Source: Palaemon carinicauda
Taxonomy: Eukaryota; Arthropoda; Malacostraca; Decapoda; Palaemonidae
Assembly (NCBI RefSeq): GCF_036898095.1
Contig: NC_090746.1
Coordinates: 51,138,069 to 51,202,068 of the forward strand
Length of the DNA stretch: 64,000 bases
Direction: 5' to 3'
The notes beneath the pieces were generated by a model. It was given only the letters and a program-made list of their open reading frames with translations, was not told the DNA's origin and made no database searches. Of the stretch, positions 22,208 through 33,110 are shown piece after piece (position 1 is the stretch's first letter; every line of letters starts with the position of its first letter). A program made the translations under genes and the position numbers.

Positions 22208-22247
22208 TGTAAGGACAGTGAGACAAGCTATCACCAACAACAACTGA
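22208..22247 (-). repeat. Truncated 5' LTR remnant
   Basis: About 40 bp match the left LTR almost exactly, then homology ends abruptly at ACTGATAGGG. Confidence 0.8.
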
Positions 22248-23132
22248 TAGGGTTAATATTAGTGAATTAGCTTTTGTACTGTCGCTTATGAAATGCACAA
22301 TTATCTGCCCGGGAACATTGAGAAAAGGCCTAAAGCTTATAAGTAAATTGTTCTTGTTCATAATCGATAATTTCAAACTTTAACCCCTTATTCTATTTGT
22401 AAAATTAATATAAAAAGCACTATTGAAATATTATTCAATGCAGTTTGTTACATCTTATACTCATTTGAGTTCTTTGACACCCAAATAAAAATTTGCTTAA
22501 ATGTGCGAAATTTAAATATCTGAAAAAATAATTTTCTTTTAAGCTGTTTTTAAACATTCTATTTACATAGACGTTTGCGTAAAATGTATAATCTAAAGTC
22601 TTGTGAAATTAACATTTTGGAAGTGTTCGTAAAGGTACTGTATGTTCACTAGCAATGTATTAGCCTTGAGTTTAGAATCTAAATGGAAGTCATCATAATT
22701 TTGAACTTTGCTATTTATAACTCGCCAATGGTAGTGGTTTGAAGTAGTTAGGTTGGTCATAAGTATTTGCTAGGCCAACAGGTTTATTGCAAACATGAAG
22801 GGAGTATCTAGCTTCTAGTTAGGCAAATAGTGTTTGTCGCTGAATCGAATATTTGATCAAAGTGTCGTTGGCATTTTTATAGAAGCATATGAAAATGTTT
22901 TAAACGCGAAATGGAAGTAATTGAGGGTTCAATACTCGAATTTTAGCAAATTAAAACATATGTGCTCATTTGAATTTTTTTCTCCGTCATTAAATTTACG
23001 TACTAGTGTGAATGTTATTTATAAAAAGTCGCAAGTATTTCACAGCAAATCTATACGAATTTCAGAGAATAAAAAATCACTAAATTTAACTTCTAAATAG
23101 TCTGCCAAGTGATGATGATAAAAGTACTCGGG
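22248..23132. other. No gene seen
   Basis: AT-rich sequence without long frames or obvious repeats. Confidence 0.5.
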
Positions 23133-23822
23133 TTACTTTTATTTACCACGCTCTCCATTTACTACAAAATACTGCAATCCTGCAGTTCTCCTCTTCTTGC
23201 ACTGTAATTAGGTGGTTATTTAAATTCTGGGAAAGCAATAATTAGAAAGATATGTTGAGGAAGGGGGAAGGGGTTATAAAAAGAAAATAGCTCGGTTTCC
23301 TCACTAACCGACTTGGAACTGACGTGTCAACATAGTCAACCAAACAGAATTCGTGATGCCAGGCTGCCAGCGTACATAAACAGAAGTTCGTGATGCCAGC
23401 GTACATTTGATATACTGTATATTAAAAATATACTTAATAAAAAATTGAGTGATTACTCAAAAGTGCCACCATTGTAACTGGCATATTTTATGGACACTTT
23501 TTGAGTAAATAATCCATTTTTAATTAAGTATATTTTGAATATACAGTATATCAAATGTACGCTGGTATCACGAACTTCTGTTTATGTACGCTGGCATCAC
23601 GAATTCTGTTTGGTTGACAATGCTGACGTGTCAGTTCCAAGTCGTTGAGTGAGGAAACAGAGCTATTTTCTTTTTATAACCCCTTCCCCCTTCAACATAT
23701 CTTGCTAATTATTGCTTTCCCAGAATTTAAATAACCACCTAATTACTGTGCAAGAAGATGAGAACTGCAGGATTGCATTCTTTTGGAGTAATTTGAGAGC
23801 GTGGTGTTTTAAACAATTACCC
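23133..23822. repeat. Large imperfect palindrome, arms of more than 300 bp
   Basis: The left arm (about 23133-23465) and the right arm (about 23485-23822) are reverse complements with scattered mismatches. Matching pairs include ACTGCAATCCTGCAG with CTGCAGGATTGCA, AACCGACTTGGAACTGACGT with ACGTGTCAGTTCCAAGTCGT, and GATATACTGTATATT with AATATACAGTATATC. The spacer is about 20 bp. Each arm holds two close copies of a string with TTCGTGATGCCAGCGTACAT. No coding frame is present. It could be a long-TIR foldback element or an inverted duplication. Confidence 0.92.
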
Positions 23823-25099
23823 TCACATTCAAAACGACACTAGAATTGCTTACTTGATAATGCCTAACAATAAAATTTCGTTGACTTGGGTTAGTTTAGA
23901 TTTAAGATTCCGTAGTCAGCGGAATGTAAGAGGCCATGTTTTAATAATACATAAGCATTTTTACGACTTATAAAAACAGGCTCAATGATTTTTATTAGCG
24001 TTCATTCTGAAAAAAAAAAAATGCGCAAAAAATACCGTCGGCATGCTCTTCTAAATTTAAAAAGTATTGGTTTGGTTGCTTACTGACAAGTTTTCCTACT
24101 GTAGCGTTCATGTTCTACATCAGTGAAGTTGATTCCAAAACCTTTGAATTGCCATTTACAGATTAAGCTCCAATTTTGGCTATCGGGTAATTAGTCAGTT
24201 TTAGTATTAGCTCAGGAAATGTTAACCGGTAGTCCAAAAGCAAAATATAAAATTTGGTTAATAGTAAGTTTAGCATTTGTAGGTCTGCTTTCTATGTAAG
24301 CTAAATTGATGAAAGATTAATATCCAGTGTTAGGAGACACCAATATTACCAGTTTGTAGATCATTGGTAATTGATATTCTACCCGAGTTTTTCTCCTTCG
24401 AATAAAATGGGCAGGTTCACAAGGCTTATATGAAATAGTCTTATGCTAGGCTAGAGCATACCGTTAATACATTGTATAGAATTTAGGTTCGATTAAAGAT
24501 ATTTATGATTGTGAGAAATAAAACATTGATTTCCGTGATTACCTCCCCCATCCACTAATGTCAGGATGCCAGAAAACCTCAAATCAATCAATCAATCCCC
24601 CTCCACTAACCTCCCTCTGAATAAATTCACATGAAAATACAAACAGCATTAGTTACTTTGTCTTACATTAATGCAAGCACTAATGACTTGAATTTGGTCC
24701 ACATCACTGAAATCCTTGTCCATAAGAATTGTACTGGAATAAAGTAGAGTTCCAAGGGTTCTGAAGAAAATTACTTCCCATATTTTCGTTTTTCATTAAT
24801 CGACAAAGGGAACAAAATCTACTCAGGTCAAGAGCATCGAACCTCAACAGGAGTGTCTTAGGATTTTTTTATTCTTTTATGCTGGATTACGGATACTGAA
24901 TTGGCTAGTACCAGGTAAGGCGGATATAGTAAAACCTATGTAATATTTTCCTTTTGTACGTAGATATTGTCTGTCCATACTTTTCCAAGAGATATGTTTT
25001 CTGAAAATAATTTGTCAAAAAATTAATCTAGCGATATTTTTTTTTATAGTTATTTTACTGGGATTTTTTTTTTTTTTAGATATTTGCCAGGAAATAATA
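23823..25099. other. No gene seen
   Basis: AT-rich sequence with a small (AATC)4 run near 24582. No long frames. Confidence 0.5.
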
Positions 25100-26085
25100 A
25101 GGGGCTGTCTAATCAATAGATAATTTCCCTCGGAGATGTTTTAAAGATAATTTCCCAGATGTTGTTTTAGACAATTTTCTGCCAGATTTTTTGTAGATAA
25201 TTTCCCAAGGGGATGATTTGGAGATAATTTCCCAAGGGGATGTTTTGGAAACAATTTCCCACGAGATATTTTGGAGATAATTACCAGTGAGATATTTTGG
25301 AGTTCATTTCACGCGAGATGTTTTGGAGATCATTTCCCCCGAAGACATTTTGGAGGTAATTTCCCAGGGAGATATTTTGGAGGCAATTTCCTAGGGCGTA
25401 TTTTGGAGGTAATTTCCCGTGACATATTTTTGAGTTAATTTCCCGTGGGGAATTTTGGAGGCAATTTTCTTGGATATATTTTGGAGATAGTTTCGGGTAG
25501 TTATTTTTGAGATAATTTCAGGTAGTTATGTAGGAGAAATTTCTTAGACTATTTCCCTGTTGTTATTTTTGTGAAATTTCCCTGGAGTATGGAGAAATTC
25601 CCCACTAGGTATTTTTGAGACAATTTGCCTGGAGGTATTTTGGAGTTATTTTAACAGGATATATTTTACCCCGAGTTATTTTGAGATTTTACCAGAGGCA
25701 ATTTTGTCAGATTTCCTCCCAAGGAGATATTTCATCAGGAGAGAGTCAAGAGTTACTGGTCGGGATTTTTTTTTTTTGGGGGGGGGGGGGTTATTTTATC
25801 AAATGTTTTATCCTGACTTATTATGTTGGAACTTTATTTTTTTTTCTTTTTTGCCTAGAAGCATGTCGTCAGGGGTTATTTGGTGGTAAGATATCTTATT
25901 TCTTTAGGAGATATTTCGTTCAGATTTTGTGCTGGGAACATTTTACCAGGACTTATTTTGTTGGGGTTTGTTTAATCCAAGAGGCAAGTCGTCAGGAGAT
26001 AGCTAATTTCCCAAGGAGATATTTCGTCCTTGTGTTTTACTGGGAAGTTAGTCCTAGTGTTTTGCTGGGAGATGTGTCGTCGTCT
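25100..26085 (+). repeat. Degenerate left edge of the 8-kb minisatellite
   Basis: Loose repeats of about 28-40 bp built on TTTCCC, GGAGATATTTTGGAG and AATTTCCC. Near 26025-26085 a variant (CGTCCTTGTGTTTTACTGGG) occurs that recurs inside the array. Includes T and G homopolymers at 25768-25791. Confidence 0.85.
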
Positions 26086-29000
26086 GATTTCCCCAGGAGA
26101 TATTTCAACATGTTTTGCTGGAGTGTATGTCGTCTTAATTTCCCCAGGAGATATTTTAACATGTTTTGCTGGGGTGTATGTCGTTTTAATTTCCCCAGGA
26201 GATATTTCAACATGTTTTACTGGGGTGTATGTTGTCTTAATTTCCCCAGGAGATATTTTAACATGTTTTGCTGGGGTGTATGTCGTCTTAATTTCCCCAG
26301 GAGATATTTTAACATGTTTTGCTGGGGTGTATGTCGTTTTAATTTCCCCAGGAGATATTTTAACATGTTTTGCTGGGGTGTATGTCGTTTTAATTTCCCC
26401 AGGAGATATTTCAACATGTTTTACTGGGGTGTATGTCGTTTTAATTTCCCCAGGAGATATTTCAACATGTTTTGCTGGAGTGTATGTCGTCTTAATTTCC
26501 CCAGGAGATATTTTAACATGTTTTGCTGGAGTGTATGTCGTCTTAATTTCCCCAGGAGATATTTTAACATGTTTTGCTGGGGTGTATGTCGTTTTAATTT
26601 CCCCAGGAGATATTTCAACATGTTTTGCTGGGGTGTATGTCGTCTTAATTTCCCCAGGAGATATTTTAACATGTTTTGCTGGGGTGTATGTCGTTTTAAT
26701 TTCCCCAGGAGATATTTTAACATGTTTTGCTGGGGTGTATGTCGTTTTAATTTCCCCAGGAGATATTTCAACATGTTTTACTGGGGTGTATGTCGTTTTA
26801 ATTTCCCCAGGAGATATTTCAACATGTTTTGCTGGGGTGTATGTCGTCTTAATTTCCCCAGGAGATATTTTAACATGTTTTGCTGGAGTGTATGTTGTCT
26901 TAATTTCCCCAGGAGATATTTTAACATGTTTTGCTGGGGTGTATGTCGTTTTAATTTCCCCAGGAGATATTTCAACATGTTTTACTGGGGTGTATGTTGT
27001 CTTAATTTCCCCAGGAGATATTTTAACATGTTTTGCTGGGGTGTATGTCGTCTTAATTTCCCCAGGAGATATTTTAACATGTTTTGCTGGGGTGTATGTC
27101 GTTTTAATTTCCCCAGGAGATATTTCAACATGTTTTACTGGGGTGTATGTCGTCTTAATTTCCCCAGGAGATATTTTAACATGTTTTGCTGGGGTGTATG
27201 TCGTCTTAATTTCCCCAGGAGATATTTCAACATGTTTTACTGGGGTGTATGTCGTCTTAATTTCCCCAGGAGATATTTTAACATGTTTTGCTGGGGTGTA
27301 TGTCGTCTTAATTTCCCCAGGAGATATTTTAACATGTTTTGCTGGAGTGTATGTCGTTTTAATTTCCCCAGGAGATATTTTAACATGTTTTGCTGGAGTG
27401 TATGTCGTCTTAATTTCCCCAGGAGATATTTTAACATGTTTTGCTGGGGTGTATGTCGTTTTAATTTCCCCAGGAGATATTTCAACATGTTTTACTGGGG
27501 TGTATGTTGTCTTAATTTCCCCAGGAGATATTTTAACATGTTTTGCTGGGGTGTATGTCGTCTTAATTTCCCCAGGAGATATTTTAACATGTTTTGCTGG
27601 GGTGTATGTCGTCTTAATTTCCCCAGGAGATATTTCAACATGTTTTACTGGGGTGTATGTCGTCTTAATTTCCCCAGGAGATATTTTAACATGTTTTGCT
27701 GGAGTGTATGTCGTCTTAATTTCCCCAGGAGATATTTTAACATGTTTTGCTGGGGTGTATGTCGTTTTAATTTCCCCAGGAGATATTTCAACATGTTTTA
27801 CTGGGGTGTATGTTGTCTTAATTTCCCCAGGAGATATTTTAACATGTTTTGCTGGGGTGTATGTCGTCTTAATTTCCACAGGAGATATTTCAACATGTTT
27901 TGCTGGAGTGTATGTCGTCTTAATTTCCCCAGGGGATATTTTAACATGTTTTGCTGGGGTGTATGTCGTCTTAATTTCCACAGGAGATATTTCAACATGT
28001 TTTACTGGGGTGTATGTCGTCTTAATTTCCCCAGGAGATATTTTAACATGTTTTGCTGGGGTGTATGTCGTCTTAATTTCCCCAGGAGATATTTCAACAT
28101 GTTTTGCTGGAGTGTATGTCGTCTTAATTTCCCCAGGAGATATTTCATCCTTGTGTTTTGCTCTGAGGTTTGTCCTAATGTTTTGCTGGTAGATTTGTCG
28201 TCGTCTGATTTCCCCAGGAGAAATTTTAACATGTTTTACTGGGGTGTATGTCATCTTAATTTCCCCAGGAGATATTTTAACATGTTTTGCTGGGGTGTAT
28301 GTCGTTTTAATTTCCCCAGGAGATATTTCATCCTTGTGTTTTGCTCTGAGGTTTGTCCTAATGTTTTGCTGGTAGATTTGTCGTCGTCTGATTTCCCCAG
28401 GAGAAATTTTAACATGTTTTACTGGGGTGTATGTCGTCTTAATTTCCCCAGGAGATATTTTAACATGTTTTGCTGGGGTGTATGTCGTCTTAATTTCCCC
28501 AGGAGATATTTCAACATGTTTTGCTGGAGTGTATGTCGTCTTAATTTCCCCAGGTGATATTTTAACATGTTTTGCTGGGGTGTATGTCGTTTTAATTTCC
28601 CCAGGAGATATTTCATCCTTGTGTTTTGCTCTGAGGTTTGTCCTAATGTTTTGCTGGTAGATTTGTCGTCATCTGATTTCCCCAGGAGAAATTTTAACAT
28701 GTTTTACTGGGGTGTATGTCGTCTTAATTTCCCCAGGAGATATTTCAACATGTTTTACTGGGGTGTATGTCGTCTTCATTTCCCCAGGAGATATTTTAAC
28801 ATGTTTTGCTGGGGTGTATGTCGTCTTAATTTCCCCAGGAGATATTTCATCCTTGTGTTTTGCTGGGAGGTTTGTCCTAATGTTTTGCTGGTAGATTTGT
28901 CGTCGTCTGATTTCCCCAGGAGAAATTTTAACATGTTTTACTGGGGTGTATGTCGTCTTAATTTCCCCAGGAGATATTTCAACATGTTTTGCTGGGGTGT

Positions 29001-29275
29001 ATGTCGTCTTCATTTCCCCAGGAGATATTTCAACATGTTTTACTGGGGTGTATGTCGTCTTCATTTCCCCAGGAGATATTTTAACATGTTTTGCTGGAGT
29101 GTATGTCGTCTTAATTTCCCCAGGAGATATTTTAACATGTTTTGCTGGGGTGTATGTCGTTTTAATTTCCCCAGGAGATATTTCAACATGTTTTACTGGG
29201 GTGTATGTTGTCTTAATTTCCCCAGGAGATATTTCAACATGTTTTGCTGGGATGTATGTCGTCTAATTTTCTTGG
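26086..29275 (+). repeat. 51-bp minisatellite block (about 40 uniform units, then a mixed part)
   Basis: The unit starts AATTTCCCCAGGAGATATTT, continues with CAACATGTTTTGCTGGGGTG or close variants, and ends TATGTCGTCTT; total 51 bp. From 26086 to 28140 units follow without gaps. From 28140 to 29275 they alternate with a longer variant (TTTGCTCTGAGGTTTGTCCT and on) at about 28141, 28322, 28609 and 28845. As 51 is a multiple of 3 and the unit lacks stops in several frames, frames of 980, 720 and 760 codons stay open on both strands. The 17-residue repeat of the longest is NFPRRYFNMFCWGVCRL. I do not regard these as genes. Confidence 0.97.
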
Positions 29276-31915
29276 GAGATACTTCGTCCTGAGGTTTTGC
29301 TGGGATATATGTAGACTCATTTCCACAGGAGATATCTCGTTCTGATGTTTTGCTGGGAGCTGTGCCGTCCAATTTCCTAAGGAGATATTTCGTCCTGATG
29401 TTATGCTAAGAGCTGAGTGTGTTGTCTAATTTCCCCAGGAGATATTTCGTCCCTATGTTTTGCTGGGATCTGTGTCGTACAATGTCCCCAGGTGATATTT
29501 CGTCCTGAGGTTTTTCTGTTATGCGTGTCATCTAATTTCACCAGATATTTCTTCCTGATGTATTGCTGAGTTGTCATCAAATTTCCCCCCAGAGATATCT
29601 CTTTCTAAGGTTTTGCTGGGCGGTGTGTAGTCTAATTTCCCCAGGAGATATTTCATCCTTATGATTTGCTGGGCAGTGTGAAGTCTAATTTCCCCCGAGA
29701 TGTTTCGTCCTGAGGTTTTGCTGGGATGTATGTCGTTTAATTTCTCCAGGACATATTTCGTCCTGAGGTTTTGCTGGGCGGTGTGTCATCTAATTTCCCC
29801 CGAGATATTTCGTCCTGAGGTTTTGCTGGGATGTATGTCATTTAATTTCCCCAGGACATATTTCGTCCTGAGGTTTTGCTGGGCGGTGTGTCTTCTAATT
29901 TACCCAGGAGATATTTCGTCCTGAGGTTTTGCTGGGATGTATGTCGTTTAATTTCCCCAGGACATATTTCGTCCTGAGGTTTTGCGGGGCGGTGTGTCTT
30001 CTAATTTCCCCAGGACATATTTCATCCTGAGGTTTTACTGGGCAGTGTGTCATCTAATTTCCCCCGAGATATTTCGTCCTGAGGTTTTGCTGGGATGTAT
30101 GTCATTTAATTTCCCCAGGAGATATTTCGTCCTGAGGTTTTGCTGGGCGGTGTGTCGTCTAATTTTCCCAGGAGATATTTCGTCCTAAGGTTTTGCTGGG
30201 CGGTGTGTCGTCTAATTTACCCAGGAGATATCTCGTCCTGAGGTTTTGCTGGGCGGTGTGTCGTCTAATTTACCCAGGAGATATTTCGTCCTGAGGTTTT
30301 GATGGGCGGTGTGTCGTCTAATTTACCCAGGAGATATTTCGTCCTGAGGTTTTGATGGGTGGTGTGTCGTCTAATTTACCCAGGAGATATTTCGTCCTGA
30401 GGTTTTGCTGGGCGGTGTGTCTTCTAGTTTACCCAGGAGATATTTCGTCCTGAGGTTTTGCTGGGCGGTGTGTCGTCTAATTTACCCAGGAGATATTTCG
30501 TCCTGAGGTTTTGCTGGGCGGTGTGTCGTCTAATTTACCCAGGAGATATTTCGTCCTGAGGTTTTGATGGGTGGTGTGTCGTCTAATTTACCCAGGAGAT
30601 ATTTCGTCCTGAGGTTTTGCTGGGCGGTGTGTCATCTAATTTACCCAGGAGGTATTTCGTCCTGAGGTTTTGCTGGGCAGTGTGTCGTCTAATTTACCCA
30701 GGAGATATTTCGTCCTAAAGGTTTGCTAGGTCGGTGTGTCGTCTAATTTACCCAGGAGATATTTCGTCCTGAGGTTTTGCTTGGAGGTGTGTCGTCTAAT
30801 TTCCCCAGGAGATATTTCGTCCTGAGGTTTTGCTGGGAGGTGTATCGTCTAATTTACCCAGGAGATATTTCGTCCTGAGGTTTTGCTGGCCGGTGTGTCG
30901 TCTAATTTACCCAGGAGATATTTCGTCCTGAGGTTTTGCTGGGCGGTGTGTCGTCTAATTTACCCAGGAGATATTTCGTCCTGAGGTTTTGCTGGGCGGT
31001 GTGTCGTCTAATTTACCCAGGAGATATTTCGTCCTGTTTGCTGGGCGGTGTGTTGTCTAATTTACCCAGGAGATATTTCGTCCTGAGGTTTTGCTGGGCG
31101 GTGTGTCATCTAATTTACCCAGGAGGTATTTCGTCCTGAGGTTTTGCTGGGCAGTGTGTCGTCTAATTTACCCAGGAGATATTTCGTCCTAAGGGTTTGC
31201 TAGGTCGGTGTGTCGTCTAATTTACCCAGGAGATATTTCGTCCTGAGGTTTTGCTTGGAGGTGTGTCGTCTAATTTCCCCAGGAGATATTTCGTCCTGAG
31301 GTTTTGCTTGGAGGTGTGTCGTCTAATTTCCCCAGGAGATATTTCGTCCTGAGGTTTTGCTGGGAGGTGTATCGTCTAATTTACCCAGGAGATATTTCGT
31401 CCTGAGGTTTTGCTGGGCGGTGTGTCGTCTAATTTACCCAGGAGATATTTCGTCCTGAGGTTTTGCTGGGCGGTGTGTCGTCTAATTTACCCAGGAGATA
31501 TTTCGTCCTGAGGTTTTGCTGGGCGGTGTGTCGTCTAATTTACCCAGGAGATATTTCGTCCTGAGGTTTTGCTGGGCGGTGTGTTGTCTAATTTACCCAG
31601 GAGATATTTCGTCCTGAGGTTTTGCTGGGCGGTGTGTCATCTAATTTACCCAGGAGGTATTTCGTCCTGAGGTTTTGCTGGGCAGTGTGTCGTCTAATTT
31701 ACCCAGGAGATATTTCGTCCTAAGGGTTTGCTAGGTCGGTGTGTCGTCTAATTTACCCAGGAGATATTTCGTCCTGAGGTTTTGCTTGGAGGTGTGTCGT
31801 CTAATTTCCCCAGGAGATATTTCGTCCTGAGGTTTTGCTGGGAGGTGTATCGTCTAATTTACCCAGGAGATATTTCGTCCTGAGGTTTTGCTGGCCGGAG
31901 TGTCGTATAATTTAC
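29276..31915 (+). repeat. 53-bp minisatellite block
   Basis: Related units start AATTTACCCAGGAGATATTT, continue with CGTCCTGAGGTTTTGCTGGG and end CGGTGTGTCGTCT, 53 bp in all. The left part (29276-30120) mixes in units with GATGTATGTCGTTTAATTT. A group of variant units (CTAGGTCGGTGTGTCG, then CTTGGAGGTGTGTCG, then CTGGGAGGTGTATCG) recurs at about 30724, 31200 and 31731, showing higher-order duplication of about 9-10 units. Confidence 0.96.
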
Positions 31916-33110
31916 CAAGGTTCAGAGGTTTTGCTGGGATGTATGTTGCTTATTTTCCCCAGGATATATTTTGTTCCGATTTGCTAGGCGGTCTCATCTA
32001 ATTCTCCCAGGAGATATTCCGGCCTAATGTTTTTCTGGGAGGTGTGTCTCTCGTCCAATTTCTCCAGGAGAAACTCCATCATAAGGTTTTGCTAGGAGGT
32101 AGTAAGTTGTCTAATTTCACTAGGAGATAATTTGTTCTGATGTTTTGCCGGGAGGTGTCTTCTAATTTCCCCAGGAGATATTTCGTCCTGATGTATTGTT
32201 GGGAGCTGTGTATAGTCTGATTTCCCCCAGGAGACATTTCGTCCTAAGGTTTTGCTTGGAGGTATGCCATCTAATTTCCCCTGGAGATATTTCGTCCCGA
32301 TGTTTTGCTGGGATGTATGTCGTCTAATTTCCCCTGGAGATACTTTGTTTATGTTTTGCTGGGAGGTGTCTTCTAATTTCCCCAGGAGATATTTCGTCCT
32401 GATGTTTTGCCAGAACCTGTGTGTCGTCCAATTTCCCCAGGAAATATTTTTTCCCGATAGTCTTCTGGGAGGTGTGTGTGTCGTCCAATTTCCCCAGGAG
32501 ATATTTATTCATGTTTTGCTGGAAGGTGTATGAGTCATCCAATATTCCCAGGAGAGATTTTGTCCTGATATTTTTATGCGAGGTTTGTGTGCTGTCCAGT
32601 TTCCCAAGGATGTATTTCATCTGAAGGTTTTGCTTGCATGTATGTCGTCTAATTTTCCCAAGAGATATTTAGTCCCGATGTTTTGCTTTGCGTTGTCGTC
32701 TATTTTCCAAGGAGATTTTTGCTGGGAAATGTGTCCTCCAATTTCCCCAGATATTCCGTCCTGGGGTTTTTGCCGGGAGGTATGTCGTATAATTTCCCAA
32801 GGAGATATTTCGTCCTGATGTTTTGCTGGGTGGTATGTCATATAATTTCCCAGGGAGATATTTCGTTTTGATGTTTTTTTGGGAGCTGTCATCCAATTTG
32901 CCCAGGAGATATTTTTTCATGATGTTTTGCTGAGAGGTATGTCGTCTAATTTCCCCAGGAGATATTTTGTCCCGTTTTGCTGGGAGGTATGACGTCTAAT
33001 TTCCCCCAGGAGATTTTCTTCCTGATGTTTTGTTGGGAGGGGTGTGTCTCGTCTAATTTTCAGACGAGATATTCCGTCCTGATGTTTTGCTGGAGGGTGT
33101 GTCGTTAGGG
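31916..33110 (+). repeat. Degenerate right edge of the 8-kb minisatellite
   Basis: Units remain recognisable (CAGGAGATATTTCGTCC, GATGTTTTGCTGGGAGG) but vary in length and sequence. Decay increases to the right and ends near 33110. Confidence 0.9.

Larger units (their letters stand above)
17984..22247 (-). mobile_element. CsRn1-like Ty3/gypsy retrotransposon, internally deleted
   Basis: Minus-strand order: truncated 5' LTR (22208-22247), primer-binding site, Gag with a CHCC-like motif, protease, RT, RNase H, integrase with an HHCC finger and a GPY/F end, polypurine tract, 3' LTR (17984-18318). The LTR starts TGTAAGG and ends CCTTACA. The CHCC Gag finger and a tRNA-Trp-like primer site point to the CsRn1 clade (family knowledge). 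Pol lacks the RT catalytic core and is frameshifted, so the copy cannot move by itself. The right LTR is mostly lost, so no target duplication can be checked. Confidence 0.88.

Noticed and set aside
25615..28557. 980-codon plus-strand open frame (and 760-codon minus-strand frame)
   Set aside because: It lies entirely in the 51-bp tandem repeat. Frames on both strands stay open for the same arithmetical reason, so a real gene is not supported.
25100..33110. CRISPR-like array of regularly spaced repeats
   Set aside because: Units are contiguous, with no unique spacers, in a eukaryotic setting. It is a minisatellite.
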